Shown: positions 38,641 to 48,194, numbered from the stretch's first letter. The stretch is DNA of 64,000 nucleotides from Mesostigma viride (GCA_009746045.1 RPFO01000131.1:873773-937772); one strand, 5' to 3'. Numbers and translations: made by a program. Notes: generated by a model from the sequence alone, not told the origin.

Positions 38641-39486
38641 ATGACAAAGTGTTGCCGTAAGACGAAACAAGGACGCGAATGTCGAAACGACGTCCGTCCA
38701 GGCCGGAAGTTGTGCGGAACGCATGCCGCGTGTCAATCTCGGAAGCGCGGAAGACACCGAATGGAAGAAACGACTACGGAGCAACGTCCGCCCCTCCGAA
38801 CCATTTTCGCGAAATCAGGAAATACGGACGAGGGAGAGGCGGAAAAGCGACCGCAGAAACTCGGCACTCCGAACCAGCGCGAAGTAGGTCAGTCCAACGA
38901 GACACGCGACGCTTTTCAAAAAATGCAGAAATCTTCATCATCTGACTCCGCCGCTACATGGAATGATATCCCCGCCGACGTACAACGACTTATACTTAAG
39001 AAAGTCGCGCAAGGAACAGACAGCGATCGTTCCGGGGCAGCTCTTCGCCTTGTGAATCGCGATACGAGCGAGCTTGTCCCTGACGTGTGGAGAAACGCGA
39101 TTAAAGAGAAGATCTCGATAAATAACAACAATGGCTCGAAGACGTTTGATGCGATCAACGATCGGACAGACTCGATAATACGTGACACCAATGATTTGCA
39201 CTTGTTAAGAGCTCTACGGGGGGCTGGTGCTCCCACGTCCACGGAAAAGGCTATCAGCGACGGTATCGCGATCAAAAAGAACGCGAACGAACGCGACAGG
39301 GAGCGTTTACGCGCAGATGACGACGCCACTCGTCGGCTGGATGATCAATCTTTCAGGCTAGCGAAGATGTTTTGGAACGACAAGGAACGACGTTCTAAAC
39401 GGGAAGGGACTAAATTAGGTTCGCACGCTTCGAGTGCTCATTGCTCCGTCCGCTCCAAGTCGAAGCGTGGCAGGCGGCGTCTTTAG
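38641..39486 (+). CDS. Zinc-motif and F-box-like protein, 281 aa
   Basis: From Met 38641 the first 30 residues form a C-C-R-K-T-K-Q-G...C...L-C-G-T-H motif, probably zinc-binding. At about residues 106-150 an F-box-like segment appears: W-N-D-I-P-A-D-V-Q-R-L-I-L, then A-L-R-L-V-N-R. F-box proteins link targets to SCF ubiquitin ligases, and such genes are frequent in algal and amoebal giant viruses. The C-terminus is charged and basic. The promoter region (38568-38602) contains a GGTGGTACGG...CCGTACACT palindrome related to the repeats downstream. Confidence 0.6.
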   Translation: MTKCCRKTKQGRECRNDVRPGRKLCGTHAACQSRKRGRHRMEETTTEQRPPLRTIFAKSGNTDEGEAEKRPQKLGTPNQREVGQSNETRDAFQKMQKSSSSDSAATWNDIPADVQRLILKKVAQGTDSDRSGAALRLVNRDTSELVPDVWRNAIKEKISINNNNGSKTFDAINDRTDSIIRDTNDLHLLRALRGAGAPTSTEKAISDGIAIKKNANERDRERLRADDDATRRLDDQSFRLAKMFWNDKERRSKREGTKLGSHASSAHCSVRSKSKRGRRRL

Positions 39487-39881
39487 ACGTACGGTCGTGG
39501 TACCCGTACACACCCGTCGTGGTACGGACGCGACGCCGTACATACTGGAGGTGGTACGGACTCGGTTTTCGTATATGGCGACAGGTACTTACGTCCACTA
39601 TAGTTAGTATGTTAAGGTACGGATAGGTCACCATTCCTTCCCAGAAAGGGCATCGGAAAAACTTTTTGTCCCCGTGGTCTTGAGACACCTGTTTATACCA
39701 CGAGGTTGTACGGAAATGCCACCGTCCACACTGGTGGTGGTACGGACATGCAACCGTCCACACTGGTGGTGGTACGGACATGTGTTTGTACATGTTATCG
39801 TTTACTATCATCCAATGTAATGAGTATGTTATGGTACGGAGAGGTCACCGATCCATCCCGAAACAGACCTTGAAAAAACTT
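39487..39881 (+). repeat. Palindromic repeat clusters (two units)
   Basis: No gene is seen here. There are two units, each with about 2 copies of a roughly 29-bp imperfect palindrome, CCGTCCACACTGGTGGTGG then GTACGGACATG. A conserved block of about 100 bp follows, with TACGGATAGGTCACC or TACGGAGAGGTCACC and then AAAAACTTTTT. Unit 1 is at about 39490-39670 and unit 2 at about 39690-39880. A third unit, inverted, lies at 42480-42700. The arrangement recalls homologous-region repeats that act as enhancers or origins in some large DNA viruses. Confidence 0.55.
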
Positions 39882-40150
39882 TCAATTGCTGCTGAAGAGT
39901 GGCTCCGGAGAGCTTTCAGGCGACTTCTCTGACTTTGGCAAAATCATGCCGTGTCTATACACATGCGTGTTCGTGCTGACTTCTTCACACATCCTTATTC
40001 TTTTAACCAGGTCTAATTGAAACAAATAACAACGATATTTGATAAAGAACGACACAGGAGTGTTGTTAAAGAAATCAAGATATACAACAACCCCCTTGCG
40101 AGCATACTGTCCGAGGCAGTTAGCGATCAGCAAGCCTTCCGGATGCAGTT
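39882..40150 (-). pseudogene. Hypothetical viral gene, 3' half, interrupted by a YR element
   Basis: This is the C-terminal 89 codons or so of the gene whose 5' half is at 42145-42420. The frame enters the retrotransposon at the TT/AA core (40149-40150). Removing 40151-42144 rejoins the two halves in frame through a Glu-Glu junction. The end of the protein is Ser/Pro/Glu-rich. The family is not recognised. Confidence 0.6.
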
Positions 40151-42144
40151 CATACACCCGTTTGCTCACCATAGTCACCAGCATCTTTGTTAAAACAATA
40201 AGTAGATGCATACAGACAGGTAGCGGTTACAGAACCGCTATTAAGAACTCCTTAGGCATGGCTCGCGATTACCCGCGCAGACCAGGCCACCAAAGAGGGT
40301 GGGTGGGTGGGACAAGAAAAAAGACCACAACAATGTCACTACGCCGCCAAAGTAGTCAAACTGCCCTAGCACGGGGCTGACATCAGCAACCGAGCTTAAC
40401 TTAACACGCCAACCTGAGAATGTAGCGACACCTACCGTACCACAAAAACAACAACCAATCAAATACCCTTTCCGAAAGGTTCTAATTATCATTCAACAAA
40501 CCGGTTCAACAAACCCGGCCCTGTCAAACTTTAAGCATAAGATTGTTTCGAGATTGTAGCACAATAGGGCCACTGCCCCTACTAACAATTCCAGGTCGCC
40601 AGCCATTAGCCAAATCCGGTTACATCTGCCAAACCCGCCCGGTTCAGCCGACCATCCAGGCGGCTCCCGTGAGCGGCCTTATTCCCCGCCTCACTTCGAG
40701 AAACTCTTTTCAAAGAAATCCGATTCATACACCCGTTTGCTCACCATAGTCACCAGCATCTTTGTTAAAACAATAAGTAGATGCATACAGACAGGTAGCG
40801 GTTACAGAACCGCTATTAAGAACTCCTTAGGCATGGCTCGCGATTACCCAACCTCCCCTTCCTGGCCCTCCGGTCCGCTAAAGAAGCACCATTTCCTTTC
40901 CCGTCAAAAGCTGTCCTGTCGCGATGGGCGCTCTCCGTTGCCAGAAAACAGATTTAATTCCCAGCGACTGTGAATGCACAAAAATTCATGCACTGTCAAT
41001 CGACACAGCTCGCATTTTTGACCCCACTCGGGGGCCCCCGCTGACCTCGTTGCCGACCTCTTCTCTGGTCCGCTAAGGGGTGCTGTCGCGGAACACAAAG
41101 TCAAAGCAAAAGCTGCTGACTGGCGCCGCTGATTCCAGCCGACGCCCAGTTTACAACTTTTTTGAAGAGCAACCAACCTAGTGCCGAGCACATAAACACT
41201 CCTTCCGTACAAAAAAGTGGAAATACCACTGATTACGAAATCAAGTTGGCTTTCAGCCCTTGCCTCCTGCGCCGAGGCTCCGTGTCCCACAACGGTGACT
41301 TAAATTTTTTACCCCCCCGAGCCGCGGCGGCCCTCAAGCCAAGCCCAACCCGGAATGCAAGCATTTCCAGGTACGAGACAACTCAAAGGCAGGCCAGCCT
41401 GCCGACAGCCCAACCCGAGGCGCAAGCATCCCCAGGTACGGAACCATCAAGCAAGCTAGCCCTTGCCCAACCCGGCCAGCTGGCCGTTTCTTTCAAACAA
41501 ACCAGCCATTAAATAATGCATCAGCCCCCGCTTCGCATTTAAACCCCGATCACCCGGACATTAATTCCGGGCCAGTGGCAGCCATGAATCCCAACCGCCT
41601 TAAGCAGCCAGGGATCATGGATGCCGGAAATTTGGTTAACAAATTTTAGCCCCGCACCCATGCTGAGCGCAAGGCTGGTGAGGCACTTCTTGTACCGCCA
41701 TAGCCTCAGCCGTCGGCGCTCAGCCAACGTTTACAAGAAAAAAGACCACAACAATGTCACTACGCCGCCAAAGTAGTCAAACTGCCCTAGCACGGGGCTG
41801 ACATCAGCAACCGAGCTTAACTTAACACGCCAACCTGAGAATGTAGCGACACCTACCGTACCACAAAAACAACAACCAATCAAATACCCTTTCCGAAAGG
41901 TTCTAATTATCATTCAACAAACCGGTTCAACAAACCCGGCCCTGTCAAACTTTAAGCATAAGATTGTTTCGAGATTGTAGCACAATAGGGCCACTGCCCC
42001 TACTAACAATTCCAGGTCGCCAGCCATTAGCCAAATCCGGTTACATCTGCCAAACCCGCCCGGTTCAGCCGACCATCCAGGCGGCTCCCGTGAGCGGCCT
42101 TATTCCCCGCCTCACTTCGAGAAACTCTTTTCAAAGAAATCCGA
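40151..42144 (-). mobile_element. Non-autonomous YR retrotransposon, second family (copy II)
   Basis: On the minus strand: A1 42144-41733 (412 bp), internal, B1 40849-40726 (124 bp), A2 40723-40312, G-rich spacer, B2 40274-40151. Its 5' end TCGGATTTCTTTGAAAAG is related to, but distinct from, the other elements. B carries ACTTATTGTTTTAACAAAG, matching the autonomous array's B. The 883-bp interior is non-coding. It is a different subfamily from copies I and III, but is probably mobilised by the same kind of enzymes. Confidence 0.8.
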
Positions 42145-42420
42145 TTCTTCGTTTCCAAGGCGGACACGGATATCCTTATCGCTGGTAATTTCGCGTATAA
42201 TATCCGAATAAGGAAGCTTGTCAACTACGTACATCAACTTGTTACTCTTTTTATCAAATTCAAGAGAAGATGGATCGTGTATTACCACGTGATCGAAAAT
42301 TTCATATTCGACTGCACCACAAAATGGAGGTTCGGAAATAAAACGCAGTGCTGTCATTGGCGAGTGAACCTGTCCAGCGTCGTACGCAGGAAAGTCTTTT
42401 ATTAACTCGTGTAAATTCAT
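42145..42420 (-). pseudogene. Hypothetical viral gene, 5' half, interrupted by a YR element
   Basis: The first 92 codons start at Met 42420, just inside the inverted palindromic repeat region. No domain is recognised. The frame continues beyond the inserted element at 39882-40150, giving a protein of about 180 residues in all. Confidence 0.6.
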
Positions 42421-42723
42421 GATTCATTATAAACAAAAGAGATAAGTATAAGGTCGTCAGCCGAGCATGTCTGTCAAGCCCATGGAAAAAAGTTTTTTGG
42501 AGACCCATTTCGGGATGGATTGGTGACCTCTCCGTACACTAATATACTAATAACATTGGATTGAAGTATGTATCAACACAGACGGAAACCATGTCCGTAC
42601 CACCACCAGTGTGTACGGATACACGTCCGTACCGCCACTGGTGTGTACGGGAACACATCCGTATGACCACCAGTGTAGAGGAATGCGCGTCCGTCACCCG
42701 ACATCGATCGAAAATAGGATCTT
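42421..42723 (-). repeat. Palindromic repeat cluster, inverted unit
   Basis: This is the reverse complement of the units at 39490-39880: the AAAAAACTTTTTT and GGTCACC block is at about 42480-42590, followed by three to four copies of the GGTGGTACGGAC palindrome to about 42700. Without the inserted element the two clusters would lie about 560 bp apart, pointing in opposite directions around one small gene. No protein-coding gene is seen here. Confidence 0.55.
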
Positions 42724-43740
42724 CTACACGGACTGTACAATGTTCGTGCACACTTCACGAAAATGGTTCGGGAAACGAGATCCCGTACACCGACCGCATC
42801 TTGTCCTATACATCTTTACCAACGCATCGTTAGGCGTCAACCGGTTGCGCCACCAATCGCCGACAACCACGTTCGCGATGATTTCGTCGTCTTCGAACAA
42901 AGGAAGGGCGTTCAGCCCGTAAAAGATCCAATCCCACCGCGGATCAACCATGACACTGCGAGAAACGCGGCAAGTCAACAGAGACTTGCGTTCCTCGAAC
43001 GGCTGCAAGCTGAACCACAGCACGAACACAGCACGGCTTTGTCCAGAGACCTTGAACCGCAGACTCGCGGTATAGGGCAAAAAGAACTCGTTGTCAACAG
43101 AAAGGGACAACGGGCCTGTATCTCGAACCGAGAACATCTTCTGGATCCATCGAGCAATCCACGTGTTCGTGATAGGATACGTGTACACGCTCTTTCCGCT
43201 ATAGAGGGATGACTTCTCTGTGGTCACTTCTGTTTGCTTGGACTCGACGATCTTTACGCGATGCACGTGCTCCAAGTGCGCGTGGTCTAGCAGATTTTCC
43301 ATCACGATCATCGGGTGACCGGCTACCGCCCCCGTGTATGAAAAAGTCCGAAACAATGGATCTGTGAACTCCGGAATCGAAGGAAAGGCCGAGTCGCCAT
43401 CTCCTATCCCTGTGTTGACCCACACCAAGTCCTCGTCTTGTTTCGTGTCAAGGTATCCGTTTGGGTTGTTCTGTTTTCCCCAATACATGCCGTGGTAGGC
43501 ACAACGAATGCACCCGTCCTCGACTCTCGCCTTGTGAGAAAGACGCGCACCGCGGTGAGGACACACGTTGCGAACGGCGAGGGTCTCGTTGCGCTCACGG
43601 TGCGGGTACATGAGGATTTCTTCGTTATATATTTTTGTCACTTTGACACCGGACGGTTTGCGTCCGACGCAGACCCATTTGTCCGGCACAGAATCGCATC
43701 TCGCAGGGAGACACGCGAGAAGTTTTACCGCGTTCGCCAT
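42724..43740 (-). CDS. Rieske 2Fe-2S oxygenase (pheophorbide a oxygenase-like), intact copy
   Basis: The 338-residue protein has the Rieske ligands C60-P-H62-R-G and C80-A-Y-H83-G. The catalytic iron motif E-N-L-L-D-H-A-H-L-E-H-V-H lies at about 155-168. This is the domain order of plant and algal chlorophyll-breakdown oxygenases (PAO, Tic55 and relatives). The hydrophobic C-terminal region (about 280-300) may attach it to a membrane. No chloroplast transit peptide is obvious. It is a paralogue of the frameshifted gene at 6373. The last 30 residues are Cys/Arg-rich and unlike the family, so the end may be altered by the neighbouring repeats. Confidence 0.85.
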   Translation of the reverse strand: MANAVKLLACLPARCDSVPDKWVCVGRKPSGVKVTKIYNEEILMYPHRERNETLAVRNVCPHRGARLSHKARVEDGCIRCAYHGMYWGKQNNPNGYLDTKQDEDLVWVNTGIGDGDSAFPSIPEFTDPLFRTFSYTGAVAGHPMIVMENLLDHAHLEHVHRVKIVESKQTEVTTEKSSLYSGKSVYTYPITNTWIARWIQKMFSVRDTGPLSLSVDNEFFLPYTASLRFKVSGQSRAVFVLWFSLQPFEERKSLLTCRVSRSVMVDPRWDWIFYGLNALPLFEDDEIIANVVVGDWWRNRLTPNDALVKMYRTRCGRCTGSRFPNHFREVCTNIVQSV

Positions 43741-43801
43741 CTCGACCCACTATAGAAACGCAAATTTTACCGGTCTCAATAGGCGAGTGGTGTTCGTGTC
43801 A

Positions 43802-44032
43802 CTAAGGAGTAAACTTTATGATAAAGGCAATGTTTAGCATTATTGCTAAGATCGCAATACATAGTGCGATCAGAAAAGTTCCAAGTTGCGTAGACTTGGT
43901 ATCATTCTTTTGTCTACCCTCGTGAATTTTGTAGCCTCCATACCCACCGGATGCAGCTGCACCAGACACTACAATACCGATTAAAGATATATGACCCACG
44001 GCTTCATGTGTTTTGATAATCTTTGACTGCAT
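43802..44032 (-). CDS. Small two-pass membrane protein, 76 aa
   Basis: Hydrophobic segments lie at about 14-30 (I-S-L-I-G-I-V-V-S-G-A-A-A-S-G-G, with a Gly-rich end) and 50-72 (L-I-A-L-C-I-A-I-L-A-I-M-L-N-I-A-F-I-I). A basic loop joins them. The family is not recognised. Confidence 0.55.
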   Translation of the reverse strand: MQSKIIKTHEAVGHISLIGIVVSGAAASGGYGGYKIHEGRQKNDTKSTQLGTFLIALCIAILAIMLNIAFIIKFTP

Positions 44033-44045
44033 TTTTTTTCAAGGC

Positions 44046-44331
44046 TTAGGTCCGCTTTTTTATGATGTCATACACGTTGGCTTGGTGAAAGATTATAGTG
44101 TCGCCGGCATCGTAGTTTTGCGTATGTACAAGTAGTTGTCGATTATGCCCTCCAGGTGGGGGCGGCGAACGCGCGTTACCTGCACCCAAAACGATCTTTA
44201 GTGTTACATATCTGAACGAAATCGCCCTTCTTTATAGACGACAACCTGTTCTTTGACGGCACTTTGAAAGTGCGCGGGTGTAGGCGGTGCATCTTCTGCG
44301 CGTCAACCAATGGCACGCTGGACTTTGTCAT
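44046..44331 (-). pseudogene. Hypothetical small viral gene with a frameshift
   Basis: From Met 44331 about 35 codons read well (ending I-K-K-G-D-F-V-Q). Coding character then moves to the next frame (L-K-I-V-L-G-A-G-N-A-R-S, then D-A-G-D-T-I-I-F-H-Q-A), ending at 44046. The total length of 286 bp is one base over a multiple of three, as expected for one inserted base near 44210-44230. About 95 residues in all. The K-G-D-F-V start recalls small phage and NCLDV proteins, but I cannot name it. Confidence 0.45.
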
Positions 44332-44414
44332 TTCTACCTATTAAAAAAATAAGATTTATATGGCATGCGAGCTCACGCCCTACGCCCGGGCTTCATATGT
44401 TTTGACAATCTTTA

Positions 44415-45251
44415 TTAGTATTTTTTAGTCTTCACATGGAACGTGTAATCCACTGGTATCGACTCAATGTCGCCTAGCGCCACGCCGGCAAAAAAAAGGC
44501 GCGAATTCGACTTGTCAGGATATCCTGCGCCGGCGTGAACGAGGTGCGCGTGCCAAATCAGAAGGTCCCCGGCGTTCAACGATATTTCTAAAGGGTACAC
44601 GCGGCCCGTCAGATCGTCGCCCGTCTCATCGATCGGATTAGAGTGATGTTTCGATAAGAACAATATGAAACGCGTGTCCTCCTCTAACGCGAGCATACAA
44701 GATACGGGAAATCCTGTTCTCCAGCGCATAACGTCCGGCGAAAAATCGCGATGCGCAGACTGAACGTCGCATCCCGGATCAGAGTACAAGAAGCTCGCTT
44801 CGATCGTCCGATATTGTTCTGAAACGAGATCCCACATCAGACGGACGCAGGTTTTCCACGTGTTGAGTTCGCCATTGGACCAAGATTTTGTCAAGTTGTA
44901 TTGGCTCCTCTTTCCGTCCCCTTTATCCGACCGGCCGCGTTCGTCTTCTCTTTGAAATATCGTTGTAGCGAGAGACCGTCTGTCTTGCGACAACGCGAAG
45001 ATTCTTTGAACCTCTTCCTCTGGCGCGGCTCCACGGACGACGGCGTACCCGGTCGTCGCCAAGCCTTTAAATACGTCTCGAATCACGGGGTTTCGTTCGG
45101 CTGCGAGAGCGTCACGAACGAACTCAGAAGCAAAAACGAGTTCCTCCTCGTTCGACATCAAATCGTTCGCAGCGCGCTTCCGACCTCGACGAACGGCGCA
45201 CTGAATCATCCGAAAAGCGTCACGCACGCCCTCTTCTACGGAAGACGACAT
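44415..45251 (-). CDS. Phytanoyl-CoA dioxygenase-like 2OG-Fe(II) oxygenase
   Basis: The protein has about 278 residues from Met 45251. The iron facial triad is visible as H-R-D (about 167-169) and the distal His in H-A-H-L-V-H-A-G, followed by S-N-S-R-L-F-F, whose Arg would bind 2-oxoglutarate. This is the PhyH-type double-stranded beta-helix. The substrate is unknown; viral members may hydroxylate proteins, nucleobases or lipids. It is divergent from the MYND gene, with only 35 bp between the chosen starts; the longer start at 45275 would overlap that gene. Confidence 0.75.
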   Translation of the reverse strand: MSSSVEEGVRDAFRMIQCAVRRGRKRAANDLMSNEEELVFASEFVRDALAAERNPVIRDVFKGLATTGYAVVRGAAPEEEVQRIFALSQDRRSLATTIFQREDERGRSDKGDGKRSQYNLTKSWSNGELNTWKTCVRLMWDLVSEQYRTIEASFLYSDPGCDVQSAHRDFSPDVMRWRTGFPVSCMLALEEDTRFILFLSKHHSNPIDETGDDLTGRVYPLEISLNAGDLLIWHAHLVHAGAGYPDKSNSRLFFAGVALGDIESIPVDYTFHVKTKKY

Positions 45252-45286
45252 CCATAACGCGGGTTTTGAAAACATTTGACGCTTTC

Positions 45287-46039
45287 ATGGCGCGCCTGCG
45301 ATCCTGGATAGCGAGAAAGCGCCCCAGACCGGGAAAAACGACTCAGTCGTATCGAAGATGGGAAAAGGACAACAAAGCCAGCGTGATTCTGTTTGCGCAG
45401 GGAAAAGCAATCTCCGAGCAGCCTACCTTGCGTGTGAAAGATCTCAAAGAGGAAGCAGACCGCTGGTCTCGGGCCAACTATTCAAAGCGATGTTTGTTCG
45501 TCGCACGGGTCCGATCTTTTACAGAGATCAGCCGGCGGACGCTCGACCTACAACTGGTCGCAGAAGACGATGCGCGTTTTTCGGGACTCATAAGCCCTCT
45601 GCTCATGTTCAACGTGGACACAACACGGGAAGTAGCGATCGCCATCGTGTACATGGCCAAAGCGAGAGGGCTTTCCGCGGACTACTACACCCCAAAGATG
45701 TCTCACGCCTTTACGGTATCGGCCGAAGAAGGACCCGAGAAGGATCCGAAGTGGGCTCAGAACCCCCTTTTCGTCCCCGAGTCTATCGATGTAGGAATAG
45801 GGTCCTCCGTGAGTTTCTTTGAAGGTTGCATGAACTTCAATTGCGTATACAGAGGACGCTGTGTGTACCGTTGCGAGAAATGCAGCGATCCGACGTATTG
45901 CAGCCGCGAGTGTCGTGATGAAGATCGGGAAGCCCACGGCGTCTTTTGCGAACATATCAGGAGAAGTCTGCAATATGTCGAAAAGAGGGGACAGCCCGTG
46001 TTTACGTTCCGGCCCTGCCTCATGTTTGAAGATCGTTGA
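45287..46039 (+). CDS. MYND-type zinc finger protein, 250 aa
   Basis: The C-terminal third has a MYND finger: C-x6-C then C-E-K-C, Y-C-S-R-E-C, and H-G-V-F-C-E-H, fitting C-C-C-C-C-C-H-C spacing. MYND fingers mediate protein contacts, often with chromatin factors. The N-terminal 170 residues, starting with a basic R-L-R-S-W-I-A-R-K-R-P-R-P segment, have no known domain. The Met at 45287 is preferred over 45266 because of the divergent neighbour. The stop overlaps the OTU gene by 20 bp. Confidence 0.75.
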   Translation: MARLRSWIARKRPRPGKTTQSYRRWEKDNKASVILFAQGKAISEQPTLRVKDLKEEADRWSRANYSKRCLFVARVRSFTEISRRTLDLQLVAEDDARFSGLISPLLMFNVDTTREVAIAIVYMAKARGLSADYYTPKMSHAFTVSAEEGPEKDPKWAQNPLFVPESIDVGIGSSVSFFEGCMNFNCVYRGRCVYRCEKCSDPTYCSRECRDEDREAHGVFCEHIRRSLQYVEKRGQPVFTFRPCLMFEDR

Positions 46040-48158
46040 ACATCCATTGGGTGTAACTCGACCACAAAGAATTATACGAAGGCAGCAACACGTCCAAATG
46101 CCCTCCGTGGTTTAACAAGTACAACCGCTGATGCTTCGGTTTTGTAGGTGCATAGAAATGAATCTTCATGGACACCACCCAAGGTGTGGCTGTCTTCCTG
46201 ACTGTATCAATTTCTAATACAACAATCTCTGCTTCCACTGCCTCGGATATCACAGCCATTACTCTAGAATTCGGCTGAGTAAACTGTCTAAAATCTCTTT
46301 CGACTGCTTCTTGTTGACCTTGTAGACCAGCTGGGCCGGACGGTGAAAAAAGGCGATTTGCGTCCGATCTAAGCAACTCCTTGCATTTTTTCCTTAGTCT
46401 ATCCGCCCGCGGCAAGATTTGGCTCACTTTGATAGAGTTTCCGCCCGTAAACCCAGTTCCATGGAAACTCCGCGCCACCACGACAGCCTCAAAGACGTTG
46501 TAAGTCCCGCCAGAAGAGAGTTTTCGCACGTGAGTGACTACTAAACCTGGCAGTTCGTGATGCGAGAACCTAAAACTCGAATCGATGTATTCCTCCGGTT
46601 TGCTTTGATACACGAAATCTTTTCTATCGACAGTTTTACCTGGTTCATAATGTAGTCCTTTCAAGCGACTTGGGTCCACCTCTAACGGGAACGATGGTCG
46701 CATTGCAGCATAATCGTTGGAGTCGCGACGAGGTAGTAGAGCAGTGTAGTGATGATTGAGGTGATCCATGTAGACCGCCGGGTTCCATGTGCTTTTTTCT
46801 GTACGAGGGTCGAACCGATAAAACGTTACGTTTCCGTTAGGATAATTTTTGGACGACTTTCCACGAGTTACTACCACAATAGGAGTGTTTGTTATCTCCG
46901 CCATAATGTAAGACGCGTTCACTTCGATCCATTTATTCCCTGGAAGCGTTTCTTTCACGGATTTCGACATCTCGCCATTTTTGTCCTTTGCACCCCAAAC
47001 TCTTATGAGGAGAGGTTCGTAGACCTTGTCCCAACCTTCTAGTATTTTCTTCCTCATGTCGCGTGCTTTCGAAAGTAGTTCCTCCGTTGTTATGGTTTCT
47101 CTTCGTCGCCAAGCTTGGCAGATGTAAAAAGAATTGAAAAAACAATGTCCGTCACCAGGAGTTCCGCGATAAAACAAGATGGTGTCGTCGGGCAAATCTG
47201 GGTTTGTGAGACTGTACATCGAGTCGAGTTCGAACCAGTGAGGGGGGTATGTTATTCTCGGATACTGATTCGGTGTTCTTACAATGCGAAGAGCGGGCGC
47301 CTTGACGGTTCTTACCATGTTCTCGGTAATTACATCGTCGAGTGGATCATCGGTTGTGAGATCATGAGAGGTCGCATTAGGCGGAAGAGGTGTATTTTTT
47401 CCCTTAGGTTTGACTTGTTTCTCTGATGTTGAGTCATCGAGGGTCAAATCGATGGACTTGTTCTTATTTTCCGTTGCCTTTCTTTCTTCCTTGCTGGTTT
47501 CGGCTTTTGTTGGCTCAGAACTAGCCGGTTTTGCATCTTTTACAGTTTGGGGTTTTGTTTGTTCGGGATTGCTCGATTCCACTTTCAGTATTTCTCGTTT
47601 TACATAACGCAAGTCTCTTTCCAAATTGTGTTCATGATGCTTCATCTCTGAAACGAGTTGTTGGTTATCTTCTACAATTTGTTGCTTAGATTGTGTTTCC
47701 TTACGAGGCGGATGCGGTTTGATAGGTTCATACCCCCTTTTGTGCGCCCTCTCCATCCGCATTTTTTGTTCAGCCGCTCTCTTTTGTGCAATTTCCTTTT
47801 CCCATCGCTCTTTTTCTTGTCTCCAGAGTTCTGCTTGTGATAAACGCGATCTAGGCGCTGTTTTAGCCGTCTGGTTTGGTTTCAATTCCTTTTTTCCGAC
47901 AACTACGGAGTATCGACCCCAGAGTCGTAGTTGGCCTTTCGATTTGCACTGCGTAACCGACCCCCTGTTTCTGCCATATCCTGCCCCGCAATAGATTGGG
48001 CCCTTTTCCGGTACACCTTGAAAGTCAGGTTTATTTCTTGGCCCCTTTGCAATCTGCCGAAGGCCGTACAAACGCACTTGTCCCGCTTTTTGGCAATCTT
48101 CTTCCGTAGAACCTCTCGTGGAATGTCTATATCCGCAACGTAAACCGCTTCTAGGCAT
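46020..48158 (-). CDS. OTU-type cysteine protease, 712 aa, with duplicated Cys motif
   Basis: From Met 48158. Residues 8-90 hold two copies of a C-G-x(5,6)-R-G-S-x(2,3)-C-x3-G-Q-x-R-L-x-G motif. Then come a charged coiled coil (105-195), a Lys/Thr/Pro-rich linker with a SUMO-interaction-like I-D-L-T-L-D-D (about 236-242), and an OTU domain at about 310-475 with G-D336-G-H-C339 and H-H470-Y-T-A-L-L. The Asp, Cys and His are the OTU catalytic set, so deubiquitinase activity is likely. The C-terminal 230 residues have no known domain, though L-N-H-G-G-H-L-D-V-L-L-P resembles a second OTU His segment. It could remove host ubiquitin marks. Confidence 0.8.
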   Translation of the reverse strand: MPRSGLRCGYRHSTRGSTEEDCQKAGQVRLYGLRQIAKGPRNKPDFQGVPEKGPIYCGAGYGRNRGSVTQCKSKGQLRLWGRYSVVVGKKELKPNQTAKTAPRSRLSQAELWRQEKERWEKEIAQKRAAEQKMRMERAHKRGYEPIKPHPPRKETQSKQQIVEDNQQLVSEMKHHEHNLERDLRYVKREILKVESSNPEQTKPQTVKDAKPASSEPTKAETSKEERKATENKNKSIDLTLDDSTSEKQVKPKGKNTPLPPNATSHDLTTDDPLDDVITENMVRTVKAPALRIVRTPNQYPRITYPPHWFELDSMYSLTNPDLPDDTILFYRGTPGDGHCFFNSFYICQAWRRRETITTEELLSKARDMRKKILEGWDKVYEPLLIRVWGAKDKNGEMSKSVKETLPGNKWIEVNASYIMAEITNTPIVVVTRGKSSKNYPNGNVTFYRFDPRTEKSTWNPAVYMDHLNHHYTALLPRRDSNDYAAMRPSFPLEVDPSRLKGLHYEPGKTVDRKDFVYQSKPEEYIDSSFRFSHHELPGLVVTHVRKLSSGGTYNVFEAVVVARSFHGTGFTGGNSIKVSQILPRADRLRKKCKELLRSDANRLFSPSGPAGLQGQQEAVERDFRQFTQPNSRVMAVISEAVEAEIVVLEIDTVRKTATPWVVSMKIHFYAPTKPKHQRLYLLNHGGHLDVLLPSYNSLWSSYTQWMFNDLQT

Positions 48159-48194
48159 AGGTGCTAATAAAGGCAATCAAAAAAAGCGTCCAAT

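Noticed and set aside
39690-39790. CRISPR-like direct repeats
   Set aside because: The repeats are palindromic, imperfect and nearly contiguous, with no unique spacers and no cas genes; the setting is eukaryotic and viral.
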